A stretch of 64,000 bases of DNA from Facklamia lactis (lineage in GTDB: Bacteria > Bacillota > Bacilli > Lactobacillales > Aerococcaceae), in the NCBI RefSeq assembly GCF_015863205.1, contig NZ_JACBXQ010000005.1, positions 1-64,000 on the forward strand, read 5' to 3'. Shown here one piece after another: positions 7,281 to 15,826 of the stretch (position 1 is its first letter; each line of letters begins with the position of its first letter). Made by a program: the position numbers and the translations under genes. Under the pieces are notes generated by a model. That model searched no databases. It was given only the letters and a program-made list of their open reading frames with translations, and was not told the origin of the DNA.

Positions 7281-7294
7281 TGGCAGCGCTAACA
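7281..7294 (-). promoter_or_regulatory. catabolite-responsive element (cre) upstream of the AbgT gene
   Basis: TGGCAGCGCTAACA matches the TGNAANCGNTNNCA consensus at all fixed positions but one. It lies downstream of the predicted -10 and upstream of the ribosome binding site, a position where CcpA blocks elongation. Confidence 0.6.
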
Positions 7295-7324
7295 AACCAC
7301 CACCAAAAAAATCCGTATATGTTT

Positions 7325-7352
7325 AGTATAGCAAAGTGTTCCCCGCAATAAA
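7325..7352 (-). promoter_or_regulatory. predicted promoter of the AbgT gene
   Basis: On the minus strand, TTTATT (7352-7347) and TATACT (7330-7325) are 16 bases apart, 75 bases before the start codon. The -10 is good, the -35 weak. Confidence 0.45.
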
Positions 7353-7432
7353 ACATAAAATTTCCTTCCAACACAAGCCATTTCTGGATTCAATTTAAAA
7401 CAAAAGTCTGTTTTGAATCTGATTTTTAAAAT

Positions 7433-7457
7433 ATCCCCTATCTAAAGACAAGGGGAT
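7433..7457 (-). terminator. weak hairpin after the microprotein gene
   Basis: Stem ATCCCCT (7433-7439) / AGGGGAT (7451-7457), followed on the minus strand by ATTTTAAAAAT. The T tract is interrupted, so termination may be partial. Confidence 0.4.
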
Positions 7458-7463
7458 TAGCAC

Positions 7464-7559
7464 CTATCCTTTCTTATAGTTAGAAATTTGTTCTTGCCAA
7501 CGTTCAACGAATAAGCGATTTCGTAACTCTAATTCATAAGCTGAAACTCCAAACATCAT
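7464..7559 (-). CDS. 31-residue microprotein under a DtxR/MntR-type operator
   Basis: A very short gene (MMFGVSAYELELRNRLF… to …SNYKKG) whose ATG-ATG start follows a full AAGGAGGTGG ribosome binding site. It is soluble and probably one amphipathic helix with a basic tail; there is no signal peptide, membrane segment or Cys/His metal site. Directly upstream are two copies of the palindrome TTAGG-N4-CCTAA, the style of operators bound by metal-dependent DtxR/MntR/IdeR repressors. It may therefore be made when Mn or Fe is low, in analogy to small metal-homeostasis proteins such as MntS, though no sequence likeness is seen. The AbgT gene lies 213 bases downstream with its own promoter. Confidence 0.6.
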   Translation of the reverse strand: MMFGVSAYELELRNRLFVERWQEQISNYKKG

Positions 7560-7597
7560 TCCGCCACCTCCTTAAAAAATATTTTATTCGGCAGTTA

Positions 7598-7633
7598 TTT
7601 TTAGGTTAACCTAAAAATATTAGGTAACCCTAA
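7598..7633 (-). promoter_or_regulatory. tandem TTAGG-N4-CCTAA operators (DtxR/MntR-like)
   Basis: The first site, TTTTTAGGTTAACCTAAAAA (7598-7617), is a perfect 20-bp palindrome. The second, TTAGGTAACCCTAA (7620-7633), has the same arms. The centres are 19 bp apart, nearly two helix turns. The only gene positioned to be controlled is the 31-residue microprotein, whose ribosome binding site begins ~25 bp away. Confidence 0.65.
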
Positions 7634-7703
7634 TTTACCCCTTTCATCTTCTCTTGTCAAGAGTCCCCTAGAAAAGCACCTCCCTTATTTCCGGTCCTCT
7701 CCA

Positions 7704-7744
7704 ACAAAAAAGCTCCCACCTGTGAAATCACGGGTCGGAACTTT
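7704..7744 (-). terminator. terminator of the secreted-protein gene
   Basis: Minus-strand hairpin: AAGTTCC and ACC pair with GGT and GGAGCTT across a small internal mismatch, followed by a run of six T. Confidence 0.75.
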
Positions 7745-7786
7745 CAATGTTTGAGCTTATTGCTTGGAATTCTCTATCATCCAAAG

Positions 7787-8539
7787 CTATTGTTCAGTCG
7801 GTTCAGAAATAGATCCGGTCATTTTAACGGCTTGGAGGGGATCAAAGTGGGTTACTTCATACACGACATTTTCCTCTTGCCAAATAATCGTGTTCTCATC
7901 AGAAGCTCCCCCACTCGTATTCTTCAAAGTCATTTGACCTGCAACAGAAGGAGCTGGTAAACGAACTGCTTCTAAATGTTCAACGATCGCTTGTGCCAAA
8001 GGCAGAGGATCTTCATTCTCGATATTATTCGATTTTACAACAATCCCCCAATTTCCTTCTTGCCAATTGAGATAAGTAGAACCGGCTGCCCCTTGGTAAT
8101 ATCCGGTGATACCATACCCCAAGTCAACCTCTTCGCCCTGCAGATCAATCATTTGATTCACCGCATGAATCGCTTCATCCTCTGAACCATAGGTCGTTCT
8201 GGAATAGGAAGCGATTGGCGTCCGTTCATTGAGTGCCTGATCATTCACGGAAAAGGCTTCATCTTCTGCATAAAAGAGAACATTAAAATTCTCTTGGTCA
8301 CTAGGTGTCGTTGTCGTTGCAGCTAAGTAAGGGGGCAAATCATTCATCAAAAGATAAGTTGGAAAATCTTCATCGGGAAAGAGGGTTTTCAACTCTTCCA
8401 AGACCGTCTCAGCATGAGCATCAGGAGCCGTTTCTTGCGCAAAAACCGATACTTGACCATCCAACACATTCGAATTAACCGTCACTGTTGTCAACATCGA
8501 TAAGGCTAAAGGTAGAGTCATCCATTTAGAATATTTCAT
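7787..8539 (-). CDS. secreted protein of unknown function
   Basis: A 250-residue protein with a Sec signal peptide (KYSKWMTLPLALSMLTTVTVNS…) and a likely cleavage after SVFA before QETAPDA. No lipobox Cys and no LPxTG are present, so it is released or loosely bound. The mature part is acidic, with alternating beta-like segments (LGYGITGYYQGAAGSTYLNWQEGNWGI; NTIIWQEENVVYEVTHFDP), and matches no family I recognise. AGGAGG precedes two consecutive ATGs (8542 and 8539); the second has the better spacing. Monocistronic, with its own terminator. Confidence 0.7.
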   Translation of the reverse strand: MKYSKWMTLPLALSMLTTVTVNSNVLDGQVSVFAQETAPDAHAETVLEELKTLFPDEDFPTYLLMNDLPPYLAATTTTPSDQENFNVLFYAEDEAFSVNDQALNERTPIASYSRTTYGSEDEAIHAVNQMIDLQGEEVDLGYGITGYYQGAAGSTYLNWQEGNWGIVVKSNNIENEDPLPLAQAIVEHLEAVRLPAPSVAGQMTLKNTSGGASDENTIIWQEENVVYEVTHFDPLQAVKMTGSISEPTEQ

Positions 8540-8663
8540 CATAAAACCTCCTTTCGTTAAGGGTAATACTCTCTCTACCAACAGTCAAATGATATAAAAA
8601 TTTTAATAATTAAATTTTTACGCAAATACCAGACCCTCAACTCTTATCCAAGTCTGTCTATGC

Positions 8664-8711
8664 AAAAAACCGACTCCAAGATTGGAATGCCCCTCCAACC
8701 ATTGAAATCGG
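8664..8711 (-). terminator. terminator of the PTS-transaldolase operon
   Basis: Long imperfect minus-strand hairpin (outer CCGA/TCGG at 8708-8711 and 8670-8673, inner TTGGA/TCCAA) followed by six T, 45 bases after the transaldolase stop. Confidence 0.75.
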
Positions 8712-8757
8712 CCGTTAATTGGTTATTCAAACTTTATCTTATCCCACTAAAAATTAT

Positions 8758-9468
8758 TTATAAGATTGAAAAACCTAGACTTTGACTATCCTTCAAGAAC
8801 ATTTGAACCGTCTCTAAAGAATACTCATTAAGGTCCTTATCCTTTAAAGAGAGTTTATTAATAATCGCAGGTGTACAGGTGATAATATCGACTCCTAAAC
8901 GGTCTGCTTGATACACATTGTAAACTTCACGCGGACTCGCCCATAACAATTCAACGGCTTGTTTATATCGACATATCTCTAGGGCTTCCTTCATTAGAGG
9001 TTCCGGATCGACTCCTGTATCCGCCACTCTTCCCGCAAAAACCGACACAATCGTCGGAACGCCATCTTTCACAGCAGCAACCGTCTCTTTTACCTGATCA
9101 AGTGTAAAGATTGCCGTCACATTCAACTTGATCCCTTGTTCTGATAAGCGTCTAATCAATGGAATAGTGGTTTCTCCTAAAGAATTGGTAATCGGAATTT
9201 TCACATAAACATTCTCCCCTAAGCCCGCAATCTTGATCGCTTCTTTCTCCATCGTTTCAAGATCATCGGCAAAGACTTCAAAGGAAACTGGATACTCTGT
9301 AATCGAAGCCAAAACTTCTTCTGCGAACGCAATATAACTGGTAATTCCAGCTTTTTTCATAAGGCTTGGATTCGTGGTAAAGCCAGTAACCACACCTGAT
9401 TTAAGAGCATCAAGCATCTCTTCAACCACAGCCCCATCGGCATAAATTTTAATCGATAAATCTTTCAT
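8758..9468 (-). CDS. transaldolase / fructose-6-phosphate aldolase-like enzyme
   Basis: A 236-residue TIM-barrel aldolase of the small transaldolase (FSA/TalC) group. TGFTTNPSL (residues 28-36) and VYVKIPITN with the Schiff-base Lys at 90 are the family signatures; NVTAIFTLDQV, VSVFAGRVADTG and LWASPREVYN follow. ATG 9468 has AGGAG before it. It is the last gene of an operon with PTS IIC and IIB, so it probably processes the phosphorylated sugar delivered by that system (a ketose- or pentose-phosphate), but the true substrate is unknown. Confidence 0.85.
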   Translation of the reverse strand: MKDLSIKIYADGAVVEEMLDALKSGVVTGFTTNPSLMKKAGITSYIAFAEEVLASITEYPVSFEVFADDLETMEKEAIKIAGLGENVYVKIPITNSLGETTIPLIRRLSEQGIKLNVTAIFTLDQVKETVAAVKDGVPTIVSVFAGRVADTGVDPEPLMKEALEICRYKQAVELLWASPREVYNVYQADRLGVDIITCTPAIINKLSLKDKDLNEYSLETVQMFLKDSQSLGFSIL

Positions 9469-9478
9469 AATCATTCTC

Positions 9479-10837
9479 CTATTCGTGGTTATTAATGGCT
9501 TCATTCGATTGATGAGCAAAAGATGGGAAGATTAAAATCACGGCTAAAATACCCACTATCAAATAAACCCCCAATGACCCTGCCATTGAACCTAAACGTC
9601 CTAATAAAATCCCTAAGACACCAAAGTCCACATCACCAAAAGTCGTATTCGAGAAACCGAGATTTCCTAAGACTGGTAATAATAAAGCCGGTAAGAAGGC
9701 TAACAATAACCCATTCACGAAGGACCCCACAATCGCTCCGCGACGACCACCGGTGGCATTTCCATAGATTCCAGCTGTCGCACCACAGAAGAAATGTGGA
9801 ACCATACCTGGAATAATCAGAACACCTCCGACTGCACCTAGAATAAACATTCCAATCAAACCGCCTAAGAAACTAAAGGCGAATCCTAAGATCACTGCTG
9901 TTGGAGCATAAGGGAAGAATACTGCACAATCGACTGCCGGTACAGCATTCGGAATTAACTTCGAACTAATTCCTTCAAAAGCCGGAATGAGGTCAGCCAG
10001 GATCATTCGCACCCCTGCATACACAATGGCTACCCCGACAGCAAATTTCAAGCCTGATAAAATGGCGAAAATAATAGGGTTTTGACCCTCAGATAAGGTC
10101 TCAACAAAACTGGTTCCCGCTGCGATCGCCGCAATGAGATAGAAGACCACCATAATCAAAGCCGTTGAGATCGTTGTATTTCTTAAGAAATTCCACTTCT
10201 CAGAGACTTGGATGTCTTCCGTACTTTGACTACCTTTTCCTACAAGCGAGCCAATCCAACCGGATAAATAATAACCCAATGAACCAAAGTGACCCATCGC
10301 AATTTCATCTCCATCGGTTGCTTTTAAGGTGTATTGTTGACCAATCGCTGGGGAAATAGCTGACCAAGCTCCTAAGATAAAGCCTCCCACTACAATTAAG
10401 ACAAGTCCTTTAAAGTCTAATGAACCCAGAACGGCCGATAACAAACAAGCCATAAAGAAACTATGGTGTCCGGTTAAGAAGATGTATTTAAAGCGTGTCA
10501 GCCGAGCAATTAATAAATTAAAGAGCAAGCCCACCACTAGAATCGACATCGTTTCAACACCTAAGACTTCTTGAGCTACAGAGGTTACCGCTTCATTATT
10601 CGGAACCACCCCTGTAATATGGAAACCCGTCTCGATCATTTGGGACAAAGGCTCCAAATTAGCCACAATGACCCCTGCACCTGCGGACAACATTAAATAA
10701 CCTAGAATTGGCCCTAACGTTCCGGTCATCACCTTATGAGCCGGAGATTTCAACGCCAGCAAGCCTAAACAGGCAATCAAGCCCATTAAGAAAGCCGGTT
10801 CACTTAATATATCTTTTAGAAAATCTAACACAACCAT
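9479..10837 (-). CDS. PTS IIC permease, ascorbate/galactitol (UlaA-like) type
   Basis: A 452-residue membrane protein resembling UlaA/SgaT IIC. It has about eleven hydrophobic segments, the GHHSFFMACLLSA segment, GSLGYYLSGWIGSLVGKGSQSTED, and IPNAVPAVDCAVFFPYAPTAVILGF, all typical of the AG superfamily. Its length is close to UlaA (~465). GAGGAGG precedes the ATG. The gene for IIB lies 17 bases upstream and the transaldolase 10 bases downstream. It forms the membrane channel that phosphorylates an ascorbate-like or pentitol-like sugar on entry; the exact sugar is not readable. Confidence 0.85.
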   Translation of the reverse strand: MVVLDFLKDILSEPAFLMGLIACLGLLALKSPAHKVMTGTLGPILGYLMLSAGAGVIVANLEPLSQMIETGFHITGVVPNNEAVTSVAQEVLGVETMSILVVGLLFNLLIARLTRFKYIFLTGHHSFFMACLLSAVLGSLDFKGLVLIVVGGFILGAWSAISPAIGQQYTLKATDGDEIAMGHFGSLGYYLSGWIGSLVGKGSQSTEDIQVSEKWNFLRNTTISTALIMVVFYLIAAIAAGTSFVETLSEGQNPIIFAILSGLKFAVGVAIVYAGVRMILADLIPAFEGISSKLIPNAVPAVDCAVFFPYAPTAVILGFAFSFLGGLIGMFILGAVGGVLIIPGMVPHFFCGATAGIYGNATGGRRGAIVGSFVNGLLLAFLPALLLPVLGNLGFSNTTFGDVDFGVLGILLGRLGSMAGSLGVYLIVGILAVILIFPSFAHQSNEAINNHE

Positions 10838-10854
10838 TCTTTCTTCCTCCTCTA

Positions 10855-11133
10855 TTATTTCTGCATTTCTTCCAAAATTGGCAACAATTCGGCTTCAATT
10901 TTCTTGCGATTAGTATAACTTGGTACGATGCAAACTTTTGCCTCTTGTGGAAAAATATCTTTAAATTCTTTAACTGTAACAAATAAATCCGCATCTTTGC
11001 CCACGGCTGCATTCGAATCACAAGACTCTGCTTGCACCTCAATCCCATGATCTTTGGCGATGGCTTCTACTTTCATCTTCAATAACAAACTTGATCCAAT
11101 TCCATTTCCACATACCGTCACTATTTTTAACAT
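10855..11133 (-). CDS. PTS IIB component, ascorbate/galactitol type
   Basis: A 92-residue cytosolic phosphocarrier. VTVCGNGIGSSLLLKMKVE near the N-terminus holds the phosphorylated Cys in the classic CGxGxGSS loop, as in UlaB/GatB. ATG 11133 is preferred to an ATG 12 bases upstream because AAAGGATGGGGA then acts as ribosome binding site. It is nearly contiguous with the regulator gene upstream and the IIC gene downstream. No separate IIA gene is in the operon. Confidence 0.85.
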   Translation of the reverse strand: MLKIVTVCGNGIGSSLLLKMKVEAIAKDHGIEVQAESCDSNAAVGKDADLFVTVKEFKDIFPQEAKVCIVPSYTNRKKIEAELLPILEEMQK

Positions 11134-11134
11134 T

Positions 11135-13192
11135 TTATTCCCCATCCTTTAAACATTCATTGATTATTTGATACATTTCGTCACAAGTCTCCGCTTTAAT
11201 CAAGCGATCAATGGTCTCTTCATTATCTAAGATCATCACCAATTGCTGTAAAGCCCTGAGGTGAGCGGATGAATCAATCGCTGCGAGCACGAAAATTAAG
11301 TGCACCTGACGATCTTCATCATATTCTTCATTCGCTCGATTAAAATCAACCGCTTCCTTTAACTGCAGCAGACTCATCCCTAGACGCTTCACCCCTTTAT
11401 CCGGTGAAGCATGCGGAACCGCCACACGCGGGGCTAAGACAATATAGGCGCCTAATTGATGAATCGAATCAATCATAGCTTCAATATAAGACGCTTCGAT
11501 AAAGCCTTTTTCCAGTAAAGGTTGAGCAGCCAATTCAATCCCTGACTGCCAATTGTCCACCCGATCTGCCATTTGAATTCGATCTAATTGTAATAAATCA
11601 TTCAGTGAGATCCCCTCCCATCTAACATTATTTTCATTCTTCGTTAGCTGATAGGCTAACAATTCATTTCGTAAAAGCATTTCATCCTGAACCTGACAAT
11701 GTTTAGCGATGATTTTCATCATTTCGTCAACGGCTGAGTCATCTTCCGATTTAATCTGAAATTCCCGATAGACTTTTTTCTTGAGGAGTGACTTCTCAAC
11801 AGGGTTCATAAAGGGTTGAACGACAAATAGCGGTTTATCCGTTTCAAAATAAACAGTTGAGAAAATCAAATCATATTCCCTTGGAGGCAGTGTAGGCAGC
11901 AACTCAAGTTGGTGGAGACTCTTAAAATCAATTTCAGGCATGATATTTCTTAATTCAGAAGTTAAGATCAAAGAAGAACTCACGCCATTTGGACAAACCG
12001 CTAAGGCCACAATCTGTCGTTGATTTTCCCCCTCTTGACAAGCTGTAATATAACCGCCAAAGTGCATGGTAAAATAAGCAATCTCATCCTCCGAGATTTC
12101 CTTCTGCAAGGCTTCCGATAAAGGAGACAGACTCTTCTTTACCAAATAGAACAAGCTACTATATTCTGAAATAATCTGTTCTTTTAAAGGGTTTAAAAGC
12201 GTCATTTCAAAGGAAAGACGGTAATAGGCAGGTGCAAGATGGTTATATAAATTCATCTTGAACTGTTCATCATTCCGAAAGACAATCCCAGTATTGGCAG
12301 ACACCAATTCAATAATCTGATTCATGATCGTCACAATCTGCTGGTCAGGATAAAGATAGAAATCTCCCTGGATGCACCCCAATAAACGGGAAGCAATAAA
12401 GTACTTTTCAGTTGCTAATTTCGGGTATCGACTCACAAAATGATCAACCAAATCTAAGACATTGGATCGGTTAATCATCTCAACTTCTTCTACACAACAA
12501 TTCCATTTACTCAGCTTATTGATTTTTAATAAGAAGAGCATTAAATAGGAAGTAGCCTCGATCCGCTCCGCAATAAATGACAATTGATTCTGTTGCGTAT
12601 AAGCGAGAAAAATTTCAATGATTTCATCAATTTCAAAGTCTACCTGACAGGCATAAAAGGTATATCGGATAATCCATTTTCCACTTTCAAACTTCAGAAT
12701 TTCATTGACTGCTTTCTCTAATACTGCCCTTACCTTAAGCGACTCTCCTTCAAGATAGTAGCCAAGTTTTCTTGAGTAAGCGAGTTGCACCTTTTCTTTC
12801 GTTAAGAATTCCCTCACATTCTTAATATCAGAAAGAACCGTATTTTTACTGACTCTTAAGTAGCTTTGCAGATGAAAATTAGAAATATAATCCTCTTCCA
12901 AGAAAAGATAGAGAAGAATCATCCAAACTCTTTCTTCTTGAAAGTAATATTGACTCATCTCGGGTGACATGCGAACAAATAAATCCTTAATCGCAATTGG
13001 TGGTAAACTAATGCGATCCTCCTTAGTCGTCACTAAAGGGTAGTCGTAATAGCTTAGCACCTCATTAATCCGCTCGATATCCATAAGAATATTCTTACGA
13101 GAGGTTGTTAGGATCCGTTCTAGGTCTGCAATGGCATACCCATTGTATTGAGAGAAAATTGGAAGTTTTTTTATGATATCATTATTAAGCAT
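11135..13192 (-). CDS. BglG/MtlR-family PTS-controlled activator with IIB- and IIA-like domains
   Basis: A 685-residue modular regulator. Two N-terminal helix-turn-helix segments (~residues 15-50 and 85-125: FHLQSYLRVSKNTVLSDIKNVREFL) are followed by two PTS regulation domains (~180-400). A IIB-like domain (VALAVCPNGVSSSLILTSEL) and a C-terminal IIA domain with phospho-His in RVAVPHASPDKG complete it. Phosphorylation state should report sugar supply and switch on the operon. ATG 13192 follows AGGAGGAAATGAA. It is the first gene of the unit with IIB, IIC and transaldolase. Because the operon has no free IIA, the fused IIA may also serve transport, which is speculation. Confidence 0.85.
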   Translation of the reverse strand: MLNNDIIKKLPIFSQYNGYAIADLERILTTSRKNILMDIERINEVLSYYDYPLVTTKEDRISLPPIAIKDLFVRMSPEMSQYYFQEERVWMILLYLFLEEDYISNFHLQSYLRVSKNTVLSDIKNVREFLTKEKVQLAYSRKLGYYLEGESLKVRAVLEKAVNEILKFESGKWIIRYTFYACQVDFEIDEIIEIFLAYTQQNQLSFIAERIEATSYLMLFLLKINKLSKWNCCVEEVEMINRSNVLDLVDHFVSRYPKLATEKYFIASRLLGCIQGDFYLYPDQQIVTIMNQIIELVSANTGIVFRNDEQFKMNLYNHLAPAYYRLSFEMTLLNPLKEQIISEYSSLFYLVKKSLSPLSEALQKEISEDEIAYFTMHFGGYITACQEGENQRQIVALAVCPNGVSSSLILTSELRNIMPEIDFKSLHQLELLPTLPPREYDLIFSTVYFETDKPLFVVQPFMNPVEKSLLKKKVYREFQIKSEDDSAVDEMMKIIAKHCQVQDEMLLRNELLAYQLTKNENNVRWEGISLNDLLQLDRIQMADRVDNWQSGIELAAQPLLEKGFIEASYIEAMIDSIHQLGAYIVLAPRVAVPHASPDKGVKRLGMSLLQLKEAVDFNRANEEYDEDRQVHLIFVLAAIDSSAHLRALQQLVMILDNEETIDRLIKAETCDEMYQIINECLKDGE

Positions 13193-13211
13193 TTCATTTC
13201 CTCCTATACTT

Positions 13212-13240
13212 ACTATAGCGCAATCTTTAAACGGTCTAAA
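13212..13240 (-). promoter_or_regulatory. predicted promoter of the BglG-PTS-transaldolase operon
   Basis: Minus-strand TTTAGA (13240-13235) and TATAGT (13217-13212) are spaced 17 bases apart, close before the ribosome binding site of the regulator gene. Confidence 0.45.
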
Positions 13241-13366
13241 TAGCCATTGAGCCCAATTTGTTCCGTTTACAAATTTTATTGTTGGGCTGATCTCGCAAAA
13301 AGGGTCTCTGTTTCTTATCAAGTCTCCATTTCAACCCCTCTCCCACTAAAAACACCCTTGCAAAGC

Positions 13367-13396
13367 ACAAAAGCGTATCGATTGCTCGATACGCTT
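13367..13396 (-). terminator. terminator of the feo operon
   Basis: Perfect 10-bp stem AAGCGTATCG (13371-13380) / CGATACGCTT (13387-13396) with a 6-nt loop, followed by TTTT on the minus strand. Confidence 0.75.
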
Positions 13397-13424
13397 GTCA
13401 TCCTCAATAGATTCTATTCATGGA

Positions 13425-13691
13425 TTAGCCATTCCATTTTACTTTTGCGCTTGGTTCTTGGGACCTCTCCTGCAAAGCACTTGCCTGCATCTTAAGGGAA
13501 GAAGACTGAACACAATTTGCTCGTAGACGGTGTTGTTGATTCTGAATAGGCAATCCCGCTAAAGGACAATCCGTCACTGTACACGTGAAGCATGGCGCCT
13601 TTCCTTGCGACTTGCGCTTCCATTCTTTTCTGATTAAAGAGACGATCACAGCCAAAATGCCCACTAGCAATAAAATCGATTGCAAGTTCAT
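13425..13691 (-). CDS. FeoB-associated Cys-rich membrane protein
   Basis: An 88-residue protein with one N-terminal membrane helix (LQSILLLVGILAVIVSLI), a basic stretch, and a Cys motif CFTCTVTDCPL, the pattern of the small FeoB-associated Cys-rich proteins that stand in for FeoC in Firmicutes. A further Cys lies at RANCVQS. Its ATG overlaps the feoB stop (TAATG at 13693-13689), so translation is coupled. The Cys cluster may bind iron or respond to redox; the function is not settled for the family. It is the last gene of feoA-feoB-this. Confidence 0.8.
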   Translation of the reverse strand: MNLQSILLLVGILAVIVSLIRKEWKRKSQGKAPCFTCTVTDCPLAGLPIQNQQHRLRANCVQSSSLKMQASALQERSQEPSAKVKWNG

Positions 13692-15826
13692 TAAGCAGCC
13701 TCCTTACTTGGAGAAAGCATCGACCAATGGGTCCATTGGTAAACAAGGTTAGCAGGAGCTAGCAATAAGACAAGTAAGCTTCCTAAAAGAAGGAAAGCCC
13801 CAACCGTTGCCACTGTCAAGGGTAGACTTCCGCTAAAGAATCCCATCAGATGGTAGACGATAAAAGCGATGCTATAAGCATAAAACATTTGATACAGGAC
13901 GGCCATCAAAGCCATACGATCATCGTTAAATTCCGTTCGCATCGCGCCAACCGCAGCAAAGCATGGCATACACAACATATTAAAAACTAAGAAAGAAATG
14001 GCAGAAGTTTGAGTAAATTGCTGGCCCATCCCAACTAATAAAGAAGCTGAACTCTCATCCACTTCGCCACCGAGGCCTTGAATCACCCCAAGAGTAGAGA
14101 CCACATTCTCCTTCGCAATAAAACCTTGAATGGTTGCCGTCACTGACTGCCAATCACCAAAGCCTAAAGGCGCAAAAAGAGGAGAAAAGAGGCCACCCAG
14201 CATAGCCAACAAGCTCTGACTCGCCTCTTCAACAGGCGCTAGCTGATAGGAGAAGGAAGCCAGAAACCAAATCAGACAGGAAGAAATAAAGATCACTGAA
14301 CCAGCTCGGGTCACAAAAGAGCGAACTTTCTTCCAGACCACCTTGAGTAAAGAGGTCCATTCTGGGAGATGATAGGCTGGCAATTCCATCACAAAGGGAA
14401 TGGCTTCAGCTTTACCAAAGAGCACCTTCTTCAAGAGAATACTCGAGATCAAGACTGAGGCAATCCCTGCAAGATACATGCTGAACGCCACCCACTGCGA
14501 TCCGTCAAAGATCGCATTCGCAATCAAGGCGATAACCGGGAGCTTGGCAGAACAAGGGATAAAGGACGTCGTCAAAATTGTTAATTGGCGATTCTGTTCA
14601 TTCTCAATTGTTCTTGAAGCCTGAATACCAGGAACTGAACAGCCAGACCCTACTAAAAGAGGAATAAAACTTTTACCTGAGAGGCCAAATTTCTTAAACA
14701 CTCGATCCATGACAAAGGCAATTCGAGCCATATAACCACAATCTTCTAAGACTGCCAAGCACAGAAAGAGCATGGCCATCTGAGGAATAAAACCTAGCAC
14801 AGCCCCTACACCGGTAATGATGCCCTCCACCACCAGACTAATCAAGAGTGGATGAATGGCCAGGCCTTCCAGAAAGTGAGTCACCGTTTCGGGAACAATC
14901 TCACCAAACAAGACTTCATTCACCCAATCCGTTCCCAAAGTCCCCAATGTCGTGATCGATAAATAATATACCCCATACATCACCATTAGAAAAATTGGAA
15001 TCCCCAACCAGCGATGGGTAACAATTTCATCAATTCGGTCGGTCAAGGTCTTTCCAGCTGAACGTTGACAATAAATCTGATCCATCGCCGTTTCGATCCA
15101 ATCATAGCGTTCACTCGCGATGATCGACTCACCATCACTATCCAACCATGCTTCCGACTGGGCAATGATCGATTCAATGATTGGGCATTCTCCCTCCAGG
15201 CAATCTTTCCGGATCATCTTTTGATCACGTTCAAAGTATTTAATCGCCCAGAATTTGGGTAAGCTTTCTTTATTAAGTTCTTGTTGAATCTTAGTCAATT
15301 GCTCTTCTACGACGGGCGAGAAGCTAATGGGCTGACCGATTGCTTTTGCCGTTTGAAGCCTTTCAATCAACGCATCCAAGCCTTTTCTTTTATTAGCGGA
15401 AATGGCCATCACCGGCACTTTGAATAGGGCTTGCATTTGCTTCAAATCCACTACGGTCTTCGCTTTTTCAACTAGATCCGCCATATTAAAGGCAATGACC
15501 ATGGGTAATTCTAATTCCAATAATTGGCTCGTAAGGTATAAACTGCGCTCAAGATTGGTCCCATCGACCACATTCAAAATCAGTTCAGGTCTTTCATCTA
15601 AGAGAAAGTCTCGTGCTACCACTTCTTCCGTCGTATAAGGAGACAGAGAGTAAATACCTGGCAAATCAACAACCACCGTATCAGACGCTTTTCTTAAGCG
15701 GCCTTCCGTCTTCGTCACCGTTACCCCGGGCCAATTCCCTACCTTCTGATTCGAACCGGTTAAAGCATTAAATAAGGTCGTCTTACCACTATTAGGATTC
15801 CCTACTAAAGCAATTCTACGCATCAT
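13691..15826 (-). CDS. feoB: ferrous iron transport protein B
   Basis: A 711-residue Fe(II) transporter. N-terminal G-protein domain: G1 GNPNSGKTT (residues 8-16), G3 DLPGIYSLSPYTTEE, G4 AFNMAD. A helical spacer follows, then the membrane domain with gate motifs: LVGSGCSVPGIQASR and SFIPCSAKLPV carry the conserved Cys residues, and LCMPCFAAVGAMR lies near the end. ATG-ATG start at 15826 with GGAGGG five bases before it; the longer frame upstream has no such site. It overlaps feoA by 11 bases, giving translational coupling in the feo operon. Confidence 0.95.
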   Translation of the reverse strand: MMRRIALVGNPNSGKTTLFNALTGSNQKVGNWPGVTVTKTEGRLRKASDTVVVDLPGIYSLSPYTTEEVVARDFLLDERPELILNVVDGTNLERSLYLTSQLLELELPMVIAFNMADLVEKAKTVVDLKQMQALFKVPVMAISANKRKGLDALIERLQTAKAIGQPISFSPVVEEQLTKIQQELNKESLPKFWAIKYFERDQKMIRKDCLEGECPIIESIIAQSEAWLDSDGESIIASERYDWIETAMDQIYCQRSAGKTLTDRIDEIVTHRWLGIPIFLMVMYGVYYLSITTLGTLGTDWVNEVLFGEIVPETVTHFLEGLAIHPLLISLVVEGIITGVGAVLGFIPQMAMLFLCLAVLEDCGYMARIAFVMDRVFKKFGLSGKSFIPLLVGSGCSVPGIQASRTIENEQNRQLTILTTSFIPCSAKLPVIALIANAIFDGSQWVAFSMYLAGIASVLISSILLKKVLFGKAEAIPFVMELPAYHLPEWTSLLKVVWKKVRSFVTRAGSVIFISSCLIWFLASFSYQLAPVEEASQSLLAMLGGLFSPLFAPLGFGDWQSVTATIQGFIAKENVVSTLGVIQGLGGEVDESSASLLVGMGQQFTQTSAISFLVFNMLCMPCFAAVGAMRTEFNDDRMALMAVLYQMFYAYSIAFIVYHLMGFFSGSLPLTVATVGAFLLLGSLLVLLLAPANLVYQWTHWSMLSPSKEAA

